From: Dendrobium chrysotoxum
Taxonomy: Eukaryota; Streptophyta; Magnoliopsida; Asparagales; Orchidaceae
DNA length: 64,000 nt
Assembly (NCBI GenBank): GCA_019925795.1
Contig: CM034313.1
Location: 22,556,932-22,620,931, forward strand
Reading direction: 5' to 3'
Shown here: positions 38,915-50,704 of the stretch, in pieces
Position numbering within the stretch: position 1 is the stretch's first letter
Layout: the number at the start of each line of letters is the position of its first letter
Position numbers and translations under genes: made by a program
Notes under the pieces: generated by a model
The model's database searches: none
Told to the model about the DNA's origin: nothing
What the model saw: the letters and a program-made list of their open reading frames with translations, nothing else

Positions 38915-40593
38915 GCAGGTGTGGGAAATATGTCCTAACATACCACATGAAAAACATCTAATACCAGGAAAAGGGTTAACTAATCTACGTGGATGATAAT
39001 GCCTCTTCCTAGATGTATATGAAACAAGCTTTGAAAAACTTGCAACAGATTTTTCAAAAGATGGCGTGCATAAAACTGTTCAAAAGTAGGCAGTGTTTTG
39101 TTCTTTTCAAAAGCACTGATTTTTACTTTCAAAAACTCATTTTCTTTCTTTAAACTTGTAATTTTAAATTTTAAGGTTCCCTTGCTACTTTCTACTTCAC
39201 ATGCCATTGTATCTAACTCTTTAAAAGCTCTTTCTAAGTCCGCATGCGTAGTTTTCAATGAATCATGCTTAGAAACTAAATCAGAATATTTTTTATTCAA
39301 TTCATCGAATTCATCAAGCAAGGACATGTGATTGGAATCAAGTGTGGAATGATCTTTAACTACAGAATCATGCTCTTTTTGCAAGGTTAAGTAATCTAAT
39401 TTCAAACTAGCATGAGTTTTCTTAAGCTTCCTATACGATGTATGAATTCTTTCAGAAACTTCAAATAATTGATCGTAAGTAAGCTCACATACCTCTTCCT
39501 GGTCCGACTGACCAGGGTGATCATCAGCCATCAGACATAAGTTTGTTTCCTCCTCTTCAGCTTCAGTCTCAGAAGAGTCGGATGCAGAGTCTGCCCAGAA
39601 CGCCTTCTGAATCCGCTTCTTGTCCTTTCTGAACTTTGGTTTCTCGTCACCCTTTTCCTTGCTTGGGTGAGCTTTAAGTGTGGGACAATCAGCCTTAATG
39701 TGTCCAGGCTTCCTGCATTCAAAATAAACAGATTCAGATGAACCCTTAAAATTTTTATTGGACTTACCCTTGTTCCACTTCTGATAGTTCTTATGTTTCT
39801 TCCTTAGAAAGCTTTTGAATTGCCTTGTGATTAAGGCAACATCATCGCTATCAGACCCGGAAGTGCTAGCATCTGAATCTTTGGCCTTTAGTTCCACTGT
39901 CTTCTCTTTCTTGCGTTCACCTGCATCAAGTTGCCTTTGGTTCACCCCTTGCTCGTAAGCAATGAGTGATCCAAGTAAGCTGTCAATAGAGTAAGTATTT
40001 AAATCTTTAGATTCAGTAATAGCAGTAATCTTAGCATCATAAGAAGCAGGCAAACATCTTAGAATTTTATTCACTCTTTCGTAGTTAGTAAGTTCTCTAC
40101 CTAGAGCATGCAAAGAGATAACAATCTGAGTGAACCTTGCGTACATTTCTAAAATAGTCTCACTAGGTTTCATGCAAAAAAGTTCATAATCATGTAACAA
40201 GATGTTTAACCTAGACTGTTTGACTTCAGTTGTACCTTCATATGTTATACATAATCTATCCCAGATTTCCTTTCCCATTGTACAAGTAGAAACACGCATA
40301 TAGTCTTCAGATTTTAAAGCACAAAAGAAACAGTTCAAGTATTTTGCATTTAACTGTGCTAAATCACGATCATCAAACGTCCAATCAGCAAAAGGCAGTT
40401 CAGTTTTCACATTGTTAATCAATCTAAAAGGTGGTTCATATCCGTCCTTAACTAACATCCACATGCGATAATCAATAGATTGCAGAAAAGTAGACATGCG
40501 TGTTTTCCAAAAATCAAAAGGAATATTATCAAATAACAGTGGTCTTGTAATAGAATATCCTTCAGCAGTATTACGATTATTATAGTTAGCCAT
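38915..40593 (-). pseudogene. gag: Copia gag (frameshifted near its end)
   Basis: The open frame starts at 40593 (MANYNNRNTAEGY), 41 nt downstream of the PBS, and runs 537 codons to 38980. Residues 1-230 match the gag-type UBN2 fold of plant Copia elements (FDFWKTRMSTFLQS, YARFTQI, LPASYDAKITAI). A basic linker follows, then a zinc knuckle at 290-303 whose first Cys is Tyr (YFECRKPGHIKADC), and a charged coiled-coil-like stretch (380-500). After about 39060-39085 the original frame switches. In another frame a second, intact knuckle CFSCGMLGHISHTC is encoded at 38915-38956, then WVPKTDV and a stop. So the annotated end at 38980 is a frameshift artefact. Gag would form the virus-like particle. 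Confidence 0.88.
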
Positions 40594-40634
40594 GGATCAA
40601 ATTCAAAAGTTTTTAAACCTAAATTTTGAATCTC

Positions 40635-40646
40635 GCTCTGATACCA
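40635..40646 (-). other. Primer binding site for tRNA-iMet
   Basis: The minus strand reads TGGTATCAGAGC, complementary to the 3' end of plant initiator-Met tRNA. It lies 2 nt (AG) after the 5' LTR end (TTTCA). This is the standard PBS of plant Copia elements. Confidence 0.95.
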
Positions 40647-40648
40647 CT

Positions 40649-42307
40649 TGAAAGTTCGATAGGGATGTGAAGCCCTAGTGAACTAGTCCCGAGGCTAACC
40701 AAGAGGGGGGGTGAATTGGTTATTTAAAAATTTCACGATAACATTGAAAATCTTTTTATAACGTGCAGCGGAAATGAATTAAAACAACGATAAAAAGATC
40801 AACCACATATATTCACCCAAGCAGTTAATATCAGAAAAGTAAAGTGCAAAACTGAATCAGAAAAGCAAACCAGATTTTATAGTGGTTCGGTTAACTTGAC
40901 CTACGTCCACTCCTCGGAGCCTCCCCTCCGGGTATTGCACTAAACAAAAAGTGTCTCTCCTTTTGCTCCCACAGCAAGGCAGAGAAGCTTGTACAAACAC
41001 CTCCTTTTCACCACATGGTGAGGCAGAGAACCCGACCTCCTTTCGCTTCCTCCTAAAGCAGGCAGAGAACCTTCGAACTCCTTTTGCTTCCACCTGAAGC
41101 GGGCAGAGAACCCCAGATTTTCTTGTGAACGATCCTCCCATGACGAACACCGACTAGACGAAAGATGACGAGCGGAGAAGACGACTCTGATCCGTGCTCG
41201 GAGCAACCTTAGTGAATCCCTCACTAACTCCCCCTCACAAGATCTTCTCTCTCTCTCCCAACTCTCTCTCTCTCTAGGGTTTCTCAGGGAAGGAAGGCAG
41301 CAAAAGATTTTTCTAGTTTTTAGAAAAAATTCTTTTATAGGAGGGCTTAAAATTTGCCCTAAATCTTAACTAGTCGGCCAAGATCGTCCAAGACGATCGG
41401 TAGATCGTCCTGTATGATCAGTTCAAATTTAGCTGTTTCAGCCTGGACGATCTGGCTCTTCTGGACGATCAGTAGAAAAAATTATTTATATCGTCCCGTA
41501 TGATCCTGCGATCGTCCGGGACGATTAGTGCAAATCGAGGAAAATCGTCCAGAAGACAGTTCGGGTCGTCCAGAGAAATCTGTGCTGGACGACCAAAAAA
41601 TGACTTGATCGTCCAGTACGATGGGGACATCATCCTGGACGATTAGTTCAAAAAGGCCCCAAATCGTCCTGTATATAGTTCTGGACGTACAGCTTAAATG
41701 CACTAAACGATCAAGATCGTCCGGGACGATCCTGCGATCGTCCAGGACGATATGATCGTATCAACCAAAAATAAATTGCTTTCCTTAATTACCAGATTAA
41801 ATTAGGCATGATTGTACTGAATCATCCAGGATGATACATGTATCGTCCGGGACGATCAGACCAAGTATCTAAAAATAAGAACTTGCCTAACTTGATCTGG
41901 CGGCTGAGAATTTCTGATTTGGGCATATTGTCCTGTACGATCAGGAGATCGTCCAGGACGATCTGCTTAATCAGACCCTCTTAACTTAGTCACCCTAATT
42001 AGGGTTTCTGTTTTGGCTGGATCGTCCAGGACGATGTGAAAATCGTCCAGGACGATCTGAACAAAAAATGAACAGAAACTCTAATTCACTCAAGCTCTCC
42101 CCCTGAGTGTGTGTGTGCAAGGTTACTTAGCTAGGGAATTAGTTACATTACAATTGACTCAATAAAAGGAAAAATCATACATTTGACACACTTGGACCTG
42201 ATCTTGAGTTGGCTTGAGTGGCTCGTGGTCTTTTGTGCCTGAAACAGATTAGCCAAATAAAACACACTGGAAACATGTTTGTCATCATCAAAACCAGATT
42301 TGCAACA
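40649..42307 (-). repeat. 5' LTR of the Copia element
   Basis: 1,659 bp, minus-strand TGTTGCAAATC to ACTTTCA. In transcription order: a palindrome array (42056 back to 41383), a CT-rich leader (41248-41275), GCAGGCAGAGAAC-type repeats, a CACTATAAAATC block near 40875, and the poly-G / AGTCCCGAGG terminal block. Near-identical in order to the 3' LTR. Confidence 0.95.
41383..42056. promoter_or_regulatory. Phased palindrome array in 5' LTR
   Basis: Seven pairs start at 41383/41404, 41490/41511, 41608/41629, 41716/41737, 41821/41842, 41927/41948 and 42021/42042. All are 21 bp apart, and pairs repeat every 94-118 bp (most 105-108). Six-base spacers differ (for example CCTGCG, GGGGAC, CAGGAG). A looped variant, GTCGTCCAG...CTGGACGAC, with 11 nt between arms, lies at about 41565-41593. 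In transcription order the array precedes the TATA-like block, so an enhancer or silencer role is plausible. Confidence 0.9.
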
Positions 42308-43452
42308 AGTCGATGAGCGGAGAAGACAACTCTGATCCATGCTTGGAGCAACCTTAGTGAATCCCTCACTAACTCCCCCTCACAAGATCCTTTCTCTCTC
42401 TCCCAAACTCTCTCTCTCTAGGGTTTCTCTGGGAAGGAAAGTGGCAAAAGATTTTTCTTATTCCAAGAAAAAGTTCTTTTATAGGAGGGCTTAAAATTTG
42501 CCCTAAATCTCAACTGGTTGGCCAAGATCGTCAAGGACGATCGATAGATCGTCCTGTATAATCAGTTCAAATTCAGTTGTTTCATCCTGGACGATCTGGC
42601 TCTTCTGGACGATCAGTTCAAAAAGTTGTTCATATCGTCCCGTACGATCCTGCAATCGTCCGGGACGATTAGTGTAAATCGAGGAATATCGTCCAGAAGA
42701 CAGTTCGGATCGTCCAGAGAAAGTTGTGTTGGACAACCAAAAAATGACTTGATCATCCATGACGATAAGGATATCGTCCTGTACGATTAGTTCAAAAAGT
42801 GCCCAAATCATCCTGTACACAGTTCGGGTCGTACAGCTGAAATGCACAAGACGATCATGATCGTCCGGGACGATCCTTCGATCATCCAGGATGATATGAT
42901 CATATCAATCAAATATAAATTGCTTTCCTTAATTACCAGATTAATTTAGGCATGATTGTACTGAATCGTCCAGGACGATACACGTATCGTCCGGGACGAT
43001 CAGACCAAATATCTAAAAATGAAAACTTGCCTAACTTGATCTGGCGGCTGAGAATTTCTGATTTGAGCATATCGTCCTGTACGATCCAAATATCATCCAG
43101 GACGATCTGCTTAATCAGGCCCTCTTAACTTGGTCTCCCTAATTAGGGTTTTTGTTTTTACTGGATCGTCCAGGATGATGTGAATATCTTCCAGGATGAT
43201 CTGAACAAAAAAATGAACAGAAACTCTAACTCACTCATGCTCTCCGCCTGAGTGTGTGTGTGTAATGTTACTTAGCTAGGGTATCAGTTACATTACAATT
43301 GACTCAAGAAAAAGAAAATAATACACTTAGACACACTTGGACCCGATCTTGAGTTGGCTTGAGTTGCTCGTGATCTTTTGTGCATGAAACGGGTTAGCCA
43401 AGCAAAACACAATAGAGACATGTTTGTCATCATCAAAACCAGATTTGCAACA
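42308..43452 (-). mobile_element. Solo LTR, family 1: right part
   Basis: Resumes the LTR interrupted at 30579. After the duplicated target (AGTCG, 42308-42312) it reads ATGAGCGGAGAAGAC, as in an intact LTR. It ends ...TTTGCAACA at 43452, followed by GAGGT, the same 5 bp as at 30016-30020. It contains the palindrome array. Joined left and right parts give a full-length ~1.7 kb LTR. Confidence 0.93.
42527..43200. promoter_or_regulatory. Phased palindrome array in split solo LTR
   Basis: Pairs start at 42527/42548, 42634/42655, 42752/42773, 42860/42881, 42965/42986, 43071/43092 and 43165/43186, again all 21 bp apart. Several arms here are decayed (ATCATCC, ATCTTCC), yet spacing is unchanged. 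Confidence 0.88.
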
Positions 43453-44297
43453 GAGGTAAGACAAGAGTGAGGAGTATATTATAGAAGAATGATATAGAAG
43501 TAAGATCAAAGGTTATTTTATGATCTATCTTATAAAGAAATCTTTAACAACAAAATTTTAATTCATCTCTCTTAGAATCTCATTGGCTAAGAAAGTATTA
43601 TCAACTATATCACTATTAGATATAAATGCAGCTTAAGCCAGTTGGATAAGTTTAGAAGAAGGTTTTTTTATTTATTAGTAAGCTATTTAGCTATAACTGT
43701 AGAGATGACATAAAAAGAGAGATAATCTTAAAATTAACTATATTTCTAGAATTTAGAGATTTAGGAATTAAAGTTGACTATCTAATCCTATCAAGTATGT
43801 GGGTAATAGTAAAAAAATATTTGATCATTGATGATAAAAGATCACACAATACTCCTTACATCACATCACTATAAAATTAGAAGTGAAATCATTAGGACCA
43901 AGAGCTTTGTCATTACTAATATCAAAAAGAGTTTCCTTAATATCCATATCATATAAATCCATCATAAAATGATGTTGATCATGAGTAGATAGTCAAGGGC
44001 CAAAAGAAATTAAATGATTGATTTGTTTAGAGTTCTTGTCTCTAATAAAGAGAGAAGAGAATAACTAGTGGATTTAATGGAGATATCCTATTGAGAGTGG
44101 AAAGAACCTTGATTAGACTGAATATCCTTGTTATGATTTTTATTTCTCCTATTTTGAATATTTTGATAAGGAAATTTTATATTATCTTCTTCTTTCATAA
44201 GCCAAAAACATTGAGCGCTTTGTATAATCCAACTATTTTTATATTATAAAGCCTTTATAAGATCCTTCTGAATAAGAGAAGCCCAACCAACAAGGTG
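43453..44297 (-). pseudogene. L1-type LINE, middle fragment (RT N-terminal half)
   Basis: Minus-strand translation, pieced from several frames, gives L1 landmarks in order: a W-L-x-x-E-x-D-N-x-K-F-like start near 44200-44230, KALGPNDFTSNFI near 43880-43910 (family: KAPGPDGF), and NTFLANEILREM-like text near 43560-43620. Many stops and frame changes show an old copy. It joins 29816-30020 across the solo LTR (TSD GAGGT) and 50937-51240 across the family 2 Copia element. Confidence 0.8.
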
Positions 44298-46236
44298 TGT
44301 TACAATCCAAGATCCCTAGCTTATGATTTTGATAAAAATAAATATTATTGATTGAATATTTATTTCTCCTAGCATATGTATTGCATATTATTTTTTTTGT
44401 GCTCTAACATTTCAGGTACATCATACACCGCTCAAGAATGATCAAGGCTGAAGTTTGGGTAGAATAGGATATTTTTTGAAAATGCTTATTTTTTCAAATT
44501 CTTTTATTTTATATTTTTAGTCTGCCGATGTTAGGGTGTATGCTAAATTGGCGACCATGCACACACACATAGGGAAGTGAAAAGTGAGTTGAAATTTTTT
44601 TAAATTAATTGTACCATATGATTGAGATCATACAGTATGATCAATTATATGAAAAATTAGTTTTAATAACCAATTTTATAATTAATGCTTATGAACTAGT
44701 CATATAGTATGATTCATTTCCATCAGGAAATCCTAGTCACCAGATTATTTAAGTGAGTATTTTAAAAATTAATTTTTGAACTAATCATACTGAATGATCC
44801 TAATCATAATGTATGATATTTAAAATCTTACTTAAATTAATCTCCGTGATTAGTCAATCAAATTAAGGTTTAATAAATTTGATCAATTATACTGTATGAT
44901 ATGGATCATACTATACGACTAACATAGATGAAATATGATCATCCCGGATATAATACTGGATGAAACTTTAATTTTTTGAAATAATTGTATAGTATGATGT
45001 TAATCATACTGGATAAATCATTGATGATTAAAATAAACATATAGTACGATGTAAATTATACTAGATGATTGATAGAGATAATTTCCAATCATCCCGTTGA
45101 TCATCCTGTATGAACAGAAGAAAATTAAACTAATTGTTCTATACAAATATTGGATCATACTATATAATAAGTATGCATAAATTAAATAGTTCATTTGAAT
45201 GATTGTTCCATTATATTAAATGAACCCTAATTTTGAACTAATTGTATTGTACAGATTGAGATCGTATTGTACGAATAGTGGTGGCTTAATTCAAAACTTA
45301 GGGTTTTTTTAAGCCTTGTACTTAAGCAATTCATAGTTGTCTCTAAAAAAAACTTTTGGTTTTTGAAGAAATACTAAGGGAGAATTCTTGATAGAGATCT
45401 TGGGCTTGGAGAGGGAGAAGCAGGTGAGATTATGCTTGAGAGAGAAGGAGTGTGATGGGTTTTCACACGTGTGCTCCAGGCAAGCTTACACCTTGCTTCC
45501 TCTAGTGGCCATGGTGAGTTCTTAGAGTTGCTCTTGGTAGAGATGATTTAAGGTAAAGGGTCGTGGGTTCTCTATCTTTACCAGATAGGTGAAAAAGATT
45601 GAAAGTTCTCTACCATTATTAGGAGGATGAGAAAGATTTTAAAGGTTTTCTACCTTCACTAGGAGGGTAACATAGCTTTCAATTCTTTGCCTCACCGAAT
45701 TGGGTGGAAGTGATTTGTGAGGGCTTCTCTACTGTACTGTGGGGGCTAAAGGAGAGTCACTATAGTGTTAGTACAATACTCAGAGAGGAGAACTCTAGCG
45801 AGTAGATATAGGTCAAGGTTGATCGGACCACTATATAATTATGGTATATTTTTTCTAGTTTTTCTTCTCCTTTATTTTCTACATTTTCAATTTCTTACAC
45901 GAAGTTAAAGTTCAATGCAAACTGTAGTTTTGTTTTCATTACAAACTTTAGTTAAATTACTAATCTTACTTGGTAAGGTTTAATTTATGTTAGAAAAAAA
46001 TAGATATTTCTTAATCTACTTATGTTTAAAAACTTTGAAAATGAAAATCAAGTTTTGAATTTACTTTCGCTTGTTTTAGTCACTTGACTAGAATTTTTTT
46101 ATAAATTTTGATATAGGTTAAAACATGAAAAAAGTTTTCTTTTGAGTATTTTTTAAAATAACCAATTCACCCCCTCCCCCCTCCTATGCACCTTGGGATA
46201 ATTCAACGAGGTCTTAAAACTTCTCCCAAACATTCA
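44298..46236 (+). repeat. 5' LTR of the family 2 Copia element
   Basis: 1,939 bp, TGTTACAATCC to AACATTCA, followed by AG and the PBS. It contains family 2 palindromes with core ATCATAC-N-GTATGAT (for example 44609/44628, 19 bp apart), strongly decayed, then a TTTTCACACGTGTGCTCCAG phrase, repeated GGTGAAAAAGATTGA-like blocks, GGACCACTATATAATTATGG, and the poly-C terminal block. Confidence 0.88.
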
Positions 46237-46238
46237 AG

Positions 46239-46250
46239 TGGTATCAGGGT
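46239..46250 (+). other. Primer binding site (decayed, tRNA-iMet)
   Basis: TGGTATCAGGGT, two mismatches from TGGTATCAGAGC, 2 nt after the LTR end. Confidence 0.85.
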
Positions 46251-46424
46251 AGGTTTTCGAATTTGTGATCAAGTAAAGATTTTATAATGCATTTTGGTAA
46301 TAACATTATAACAGAGGGTTATTATATAACCCGTCTACTTCTGTTTTAAAATATTCTATTTAATTTTTGGAAAATTTGCATTTCTATATATCTATAATCT
46401 ATTGATTTTAGAATTTGGTACATG

Positions 46425-48010
46425 ATTCAAACTGGTAATTCACTTCCATCACATATAGTTAAAGGAGTCAAAACTAATTTCATATTTACTGAATAGAGTA
46501 ATGAGGATAAAGAGATTGCTCAATTAAATATAAAGTGCTTGAATTAATTTTTTATGCATTTAAATCTAAGGATTACATGAGATTGTCTATATGTACTATG
46601 AGGAAGAAATATGGGATAGACTGTGCATCACATATGAGGGTGCTAGTGAAGTAAAACATTCTAGGTTACATATTTTTTACTACATGACTATGAATTATTT
46701 CACAACCTAGCGAGACAATTTCTAAAATATATACTAGTTTAACTTAGATAGTGACATCCCTACATATATTAGGTTGAGAACTTTCTAATTCTAAAAAAAA
46801 TTAACAAAATTCTATATTGTCTACCTAGTATTTATGATGCTAAGGTTACTGTAATTTTTTAATCTAAAGATCTAAATGTGTATTCCATTGATAACTTTCT
46901 TGAATCACTCATTGCCTATTATCAAGGCATGAGTAAGAGATTACTTGATGTAGGTGATAGGAAAAAAAGAGAAAATTGTGGCTTTGAAAGCCAATGACTC
47001 AGACAGTGATAGCTTTATAGCTGAGGAGGATGATGACATTGCACTAATGACTCGATAATTTAAAAACTTTCTTAAAAAAAGCATAACAACAATGGAGTAA
47101 AGGTAAAGTAATAAAAATTTTAAAGCGCATCTGACACAATTTATTTTGAATGCACAAAACCAGGTCACTTGCAAACTGACTAACCCAATTTGAAAACTCA
47201 CCCCGATGAAGGAGAAGGGTGAAGTGAAGGAAAAGTTTAAAATGGGAAAGCAACAGACACAGAAGGCTTTTTGGGCTGACTCCACCTTAGAATCATCTAA
47301 ACAGGAAGAAGAGGATGAGATAACTAGTTTGTGTCTCATGGCTAATGATAGTCCTGATTAGTCAGATCAAGATGGGGTATGTCAGTTATCCTATGATTTA
47401 CTTTTTATTATATCTAAAAAAAATCATGATTCATATAGGAAGCTCAAGAAGATGTATACTAGCTTAAACACTAATTTTTCTACTTTACAAAAGGAGCATG
47501 ATAGCCCAAGAGTTGAACATTCTGCTCTAGATTGTAATCACATATCTTTACTTGATGAGTTTGATGCATTAAATAAAAAGCATGTTGACCTAACTAATGC
47601 ATATGAATCTTGAAATTAAAGCATCTTGAGTTAGAAGATTCATACAAATAGTTAGAAGTATTTACAACTGAACTAGACCATAATGAGTATGCATTAAAAT
47701 TAGAAGTTACATGCTTTAAAAGTTTAAAATGAGTTCCTAAAAGTAAAAGACCATGCACTTCAACACAATAAACCACCACCTACATTGACATAATGGTATA
47801 ACCCCATATCATTACATGCATCAAGTACCCATAGAAAGAGGCACATCCCCCAACATAAACTAGTAAAAAAGTTCCTTGAGGTTAGGTGTCATTCTTGTGG
47901 CATGCTGGGTCACATCATCCGCACTTGCATAATACACCATAGGACACATTTAGTGTAGAGGCCTAAATCACTTGCACCATAGCATAACATGCATGCAAGT
48001 CATTCAACAA
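46425..48010 (+). pseudogene. gag: Decayed Copia gag
   Basis: Frames carrying DKEIAQLNIKCLN, LHDYELFH, YSIDNFL, then a first knuckle FECTKPGHLQTD with a stop in place of the last Cys (about 47148-47185) follow the same order as the intact gag at 40593-38980. A second knuckle, CHSCGMLGHIIRTC, is intact at about 47889-47930. Numerous stops and frame changes; no start codon is preserved with confidence. Confidence 0.8.
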
Positions 48011-48059
48011 AATATAAGGTGGAACACAAACTCACTTGGGTTATCAAATCAAACCATTG

Positions 48060-50139
48060 ATTAACTTTGTAGGAGTGTTATCACAAAAGGCCTTATGAGT
48101 GTATATAGTACCTAGATAGCATATGATCAAAGCATGTGATTGGAGATAAGAAGTAGTTCATCACGCTGGAGGTCAGGTCAGGAGGCAATGCCACACTGGG
48201 AAATAACACCACTAGGAAAGTGATGGGCTCAAGTACAATTGGAAACTCAAAGAATTTTAATATTAAGAATGTTTTACTTGTGGATGGTTTAAAGTATAAT
48301 CTATTTTGGATTAGCCAGTTGTGTGACAAAGGATTTAACATTATATTTTTATCCACAAAGTGCATGATTAGTTTGAATGGAAAATTTGTTCTAGAAGGAA
48401 AAATAGTTAATAATGTGTATATGTTTGATTTGAATTATATTAAATATTCTAGTTCTTTGTGTTTGAAAATCACTGTTGATGAATCCTGGCCATAACATAA
48501 GAGACTATATCATACAAGCATGAAAACCCTTATGGAGATTACCCAGAAAGACTTAATTAAAGGCTTACCCAAGTTAGATTTCACTAAAGACCACATGTGT
48601 GAAGCTTGCCAACTAGGAAAGAAAATTAAGTCATCATTTCATTCAATTAAGGACATCATCACCTCTAGGCCATTAGAAATTCATGATTTGGATCTGTTTG
48701 GACATGTTAGTACATCCAGCTTATGAGATAAATCATATGGATTTATGATTGTTTAATGATTACTCTATATTCACCTGGGTTAGATTTCTTGCACAAAAGA
48801 AAGAATTTTTTGAAGAATTTAAAACCTTTTTTTTTTAATTTATAACCTTCTCCACCTAGATACACATGAAAATTAGGATTTGATATCTCGACTATTCATA
48901 GTGATCATGGTGGAGAGTTTAAAAATGATATGTTTGAATCCTTTTGTCAATATATAGGGATAGAGCATAAATTTCTTGCCCCTACGACCTCTCAACCGAA
49001 TGGAATAGCTAAAAGGAAGAATAAAATATTAATAGAAGCTACTATGGCCACATTAGATAAATATTATCTTCCTAGATACTTTTGGGTAGAAGTAGTAAAT
49101 ACTGCTAGTTATGGTTTAAATAGGGTCAATGTTAGATCAAAGTTAAATAAGACACCCTATATGCTCCTTAAGGGTAGGACTCACAACCTTTCTCACTTGC
49201 ATGTCTTTGATTATAGATGCTTTATTCTAATTAATGGAAAATCACCTCTTGGAAAGTTTGATCCCAAATCTGATGAAGGAGTCTTCTTAGGATTTTCATC
49301 TGTTGGTAAAGCTTATAGGATCTTTAATAAGAGGACCTTAGTAGTAAAAGAGTCTACCCATGTCATATTTGATGAATCAGATAAATCTTTTGAGCTTAGG
49401 TTAGAAGTAAATGAAGAAGTAGAGGCCACTCAAGGATTATAATCCATTTACTTAGGAGAAAGAGAAGAATCATAGGAGCCTTTTACCTAGAGATTGGAGA
49501 TACTCATCTAGTTACCCAAGTTAACTCATTCTAGGAGATCCACCTATAGGTGTTAGAACTTGGCATGGACTTAGAAAGAAGGTTAGTTATTATGCATTCA
49601 TCTCTATGGTAGAACCAACCAATATATATCAAGCCATAGCCAATGAATTCTGGATCCTAACTATGCAAGAAGAATTAAATTAGTTTGTTAGGAATGATGT
49701 GTGGGAACTAGGTAGTAGACCTGAGGTCTAAAGTGTTGTAGGAACTAAGTGGACTTTTAAGAATAAAATGAATGACTCTGGTATAGTGATTATGAATAAG
49801 GCTAGATTAGTAGCTAAGAGGTATAATCAAATTGAAAGATTTGATTTTGAGGAGACCTTTACCCTTGTAGCTAGGTTAGAAGCCATTAGAGTACTATTAG
49901 CCATTGCTTACTTTAGAGGATTCAAATTATATCAGATGGATGTTAAGAGTGTCTTTCTAAATGGGGTGATTATGAAAGATGTATATATTGAGCAACCCTC
50001 AAATTTTGAAAATTCTTAATTTCTCAATCATGTATTTAAATTAAAGAAGATATTATATGGATTGAAGTAAGTACCTAGAGCTTAATTTGAGAGATTGAGT
50101 ACATTCCTCCTAGATAGAGCCTTTATTAAGGGTAGTGTA
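48060..50139 (+). pseudogene. pol: Decayed and truncated Copia pol
   Basis: In order: a protease remnant (WYLDS near 48105), NVLLVDGLKYNLFWISQLCD (48269-48328), a pre-integrase/zinc-finger remnant MKTLMEITQKDL...CEACQLGK (48520-48630), integrase HSDHGGEF (about 48898-48921) and QPNGIAKRKNK (about 48993-49025), GKSPLGKFDPKSDEGVFLG, then RT segments MNDSGIVIMNKARLVAK (49768) and YQMDVKSVFLNGV (49930). It breaks at LSTFLLDRAFIKGSV near 50139, before YVDD. It is clearly homologous to the pol at 38771-35721. Confidence 0.9.
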
Positions 50140-50605
50140 GCCTCCAGGGGTCTTGGTGAGTTCTTGAAGTTGCTCTTGGGAGAGAAGCTTTAAGGTCAAG
50201 GGTCATGGGTTTTCTAGCTTCACTAGGAGGGTGAAAATGATCGAATGTTCTTTGCCAACACCTGAAGGGTGAGAAAGATTTTAAAGTTTTGCTGCCATTA
50301 ATAGGAGGGTGACATAGCTTTCAATTCTTCGTTACATCAGGTTTGGTGGAAGTTATTTGTAAGGGCTTCTCCACCTCGGTGTGGCGGCTAAAGGAGAATC
50401 ACTATAGTGTTAGTGTAATACTGAGAGAGGAGGACTCTAGGGAGTCGACGTTGGTCAAGGTTGACTGAACCACTATAAAATTTTGATATTTTTTTTTGCT
50501 CATTTATTTTCTGTATTTTTAATTTCTTACATAAAGTTAAATTTCATTGCAAACATCAGTTGAATTAGTAATCTTGTATGGTTATATTTAATTTGTGTTA
50601 GAAAA

Positions 50606-50704
<99 letters not shown>

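Larger units (their letters stand above)
30580..42307 (-). mobile_element. Near-complete Sirevirus-like Copia retrotransposon, 11.7 kb
   Basis: Both LTRs are present (30580-32259 and 40649-42307), ending TG...CA. The PBS is complementary to tRNA-iMet, the PPT adjoins the 3' LTR, and gag, pol and an extra ORF follow in the order 5'-LTR, gag, PR, INT, RT, RNaseH, ORF3, LTR-3'. Flanking 5 bp are AGACG (30575-30579) and AGTCG (42308-42312), a target duplication with one substitution. Both flanks are family 1 LTR, so the element inserted into a solo LTR of its own family. The LTRs differ by a few per cent by eye. Lesions: in-frame TAG in pol (38001-38003), two TAGs in ORF3, and a gag frameshift near 39060-39085. 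Placement in Sirevirus rests on INT-before-RT order, gag type, palindrome arrays and the region downstream of pol. Confidence 0.93.

Noticed and set aside
41383..42056. Regularly spaced palindromes reminiscent of a CRISPR array
   Set aside because: The repeats are 15 bp, degenerate, inside a retrotransposon LTR with TSD, and spacers are 6 bp or ~85 bp rather than uniform unique spacers. This is a plant genome.
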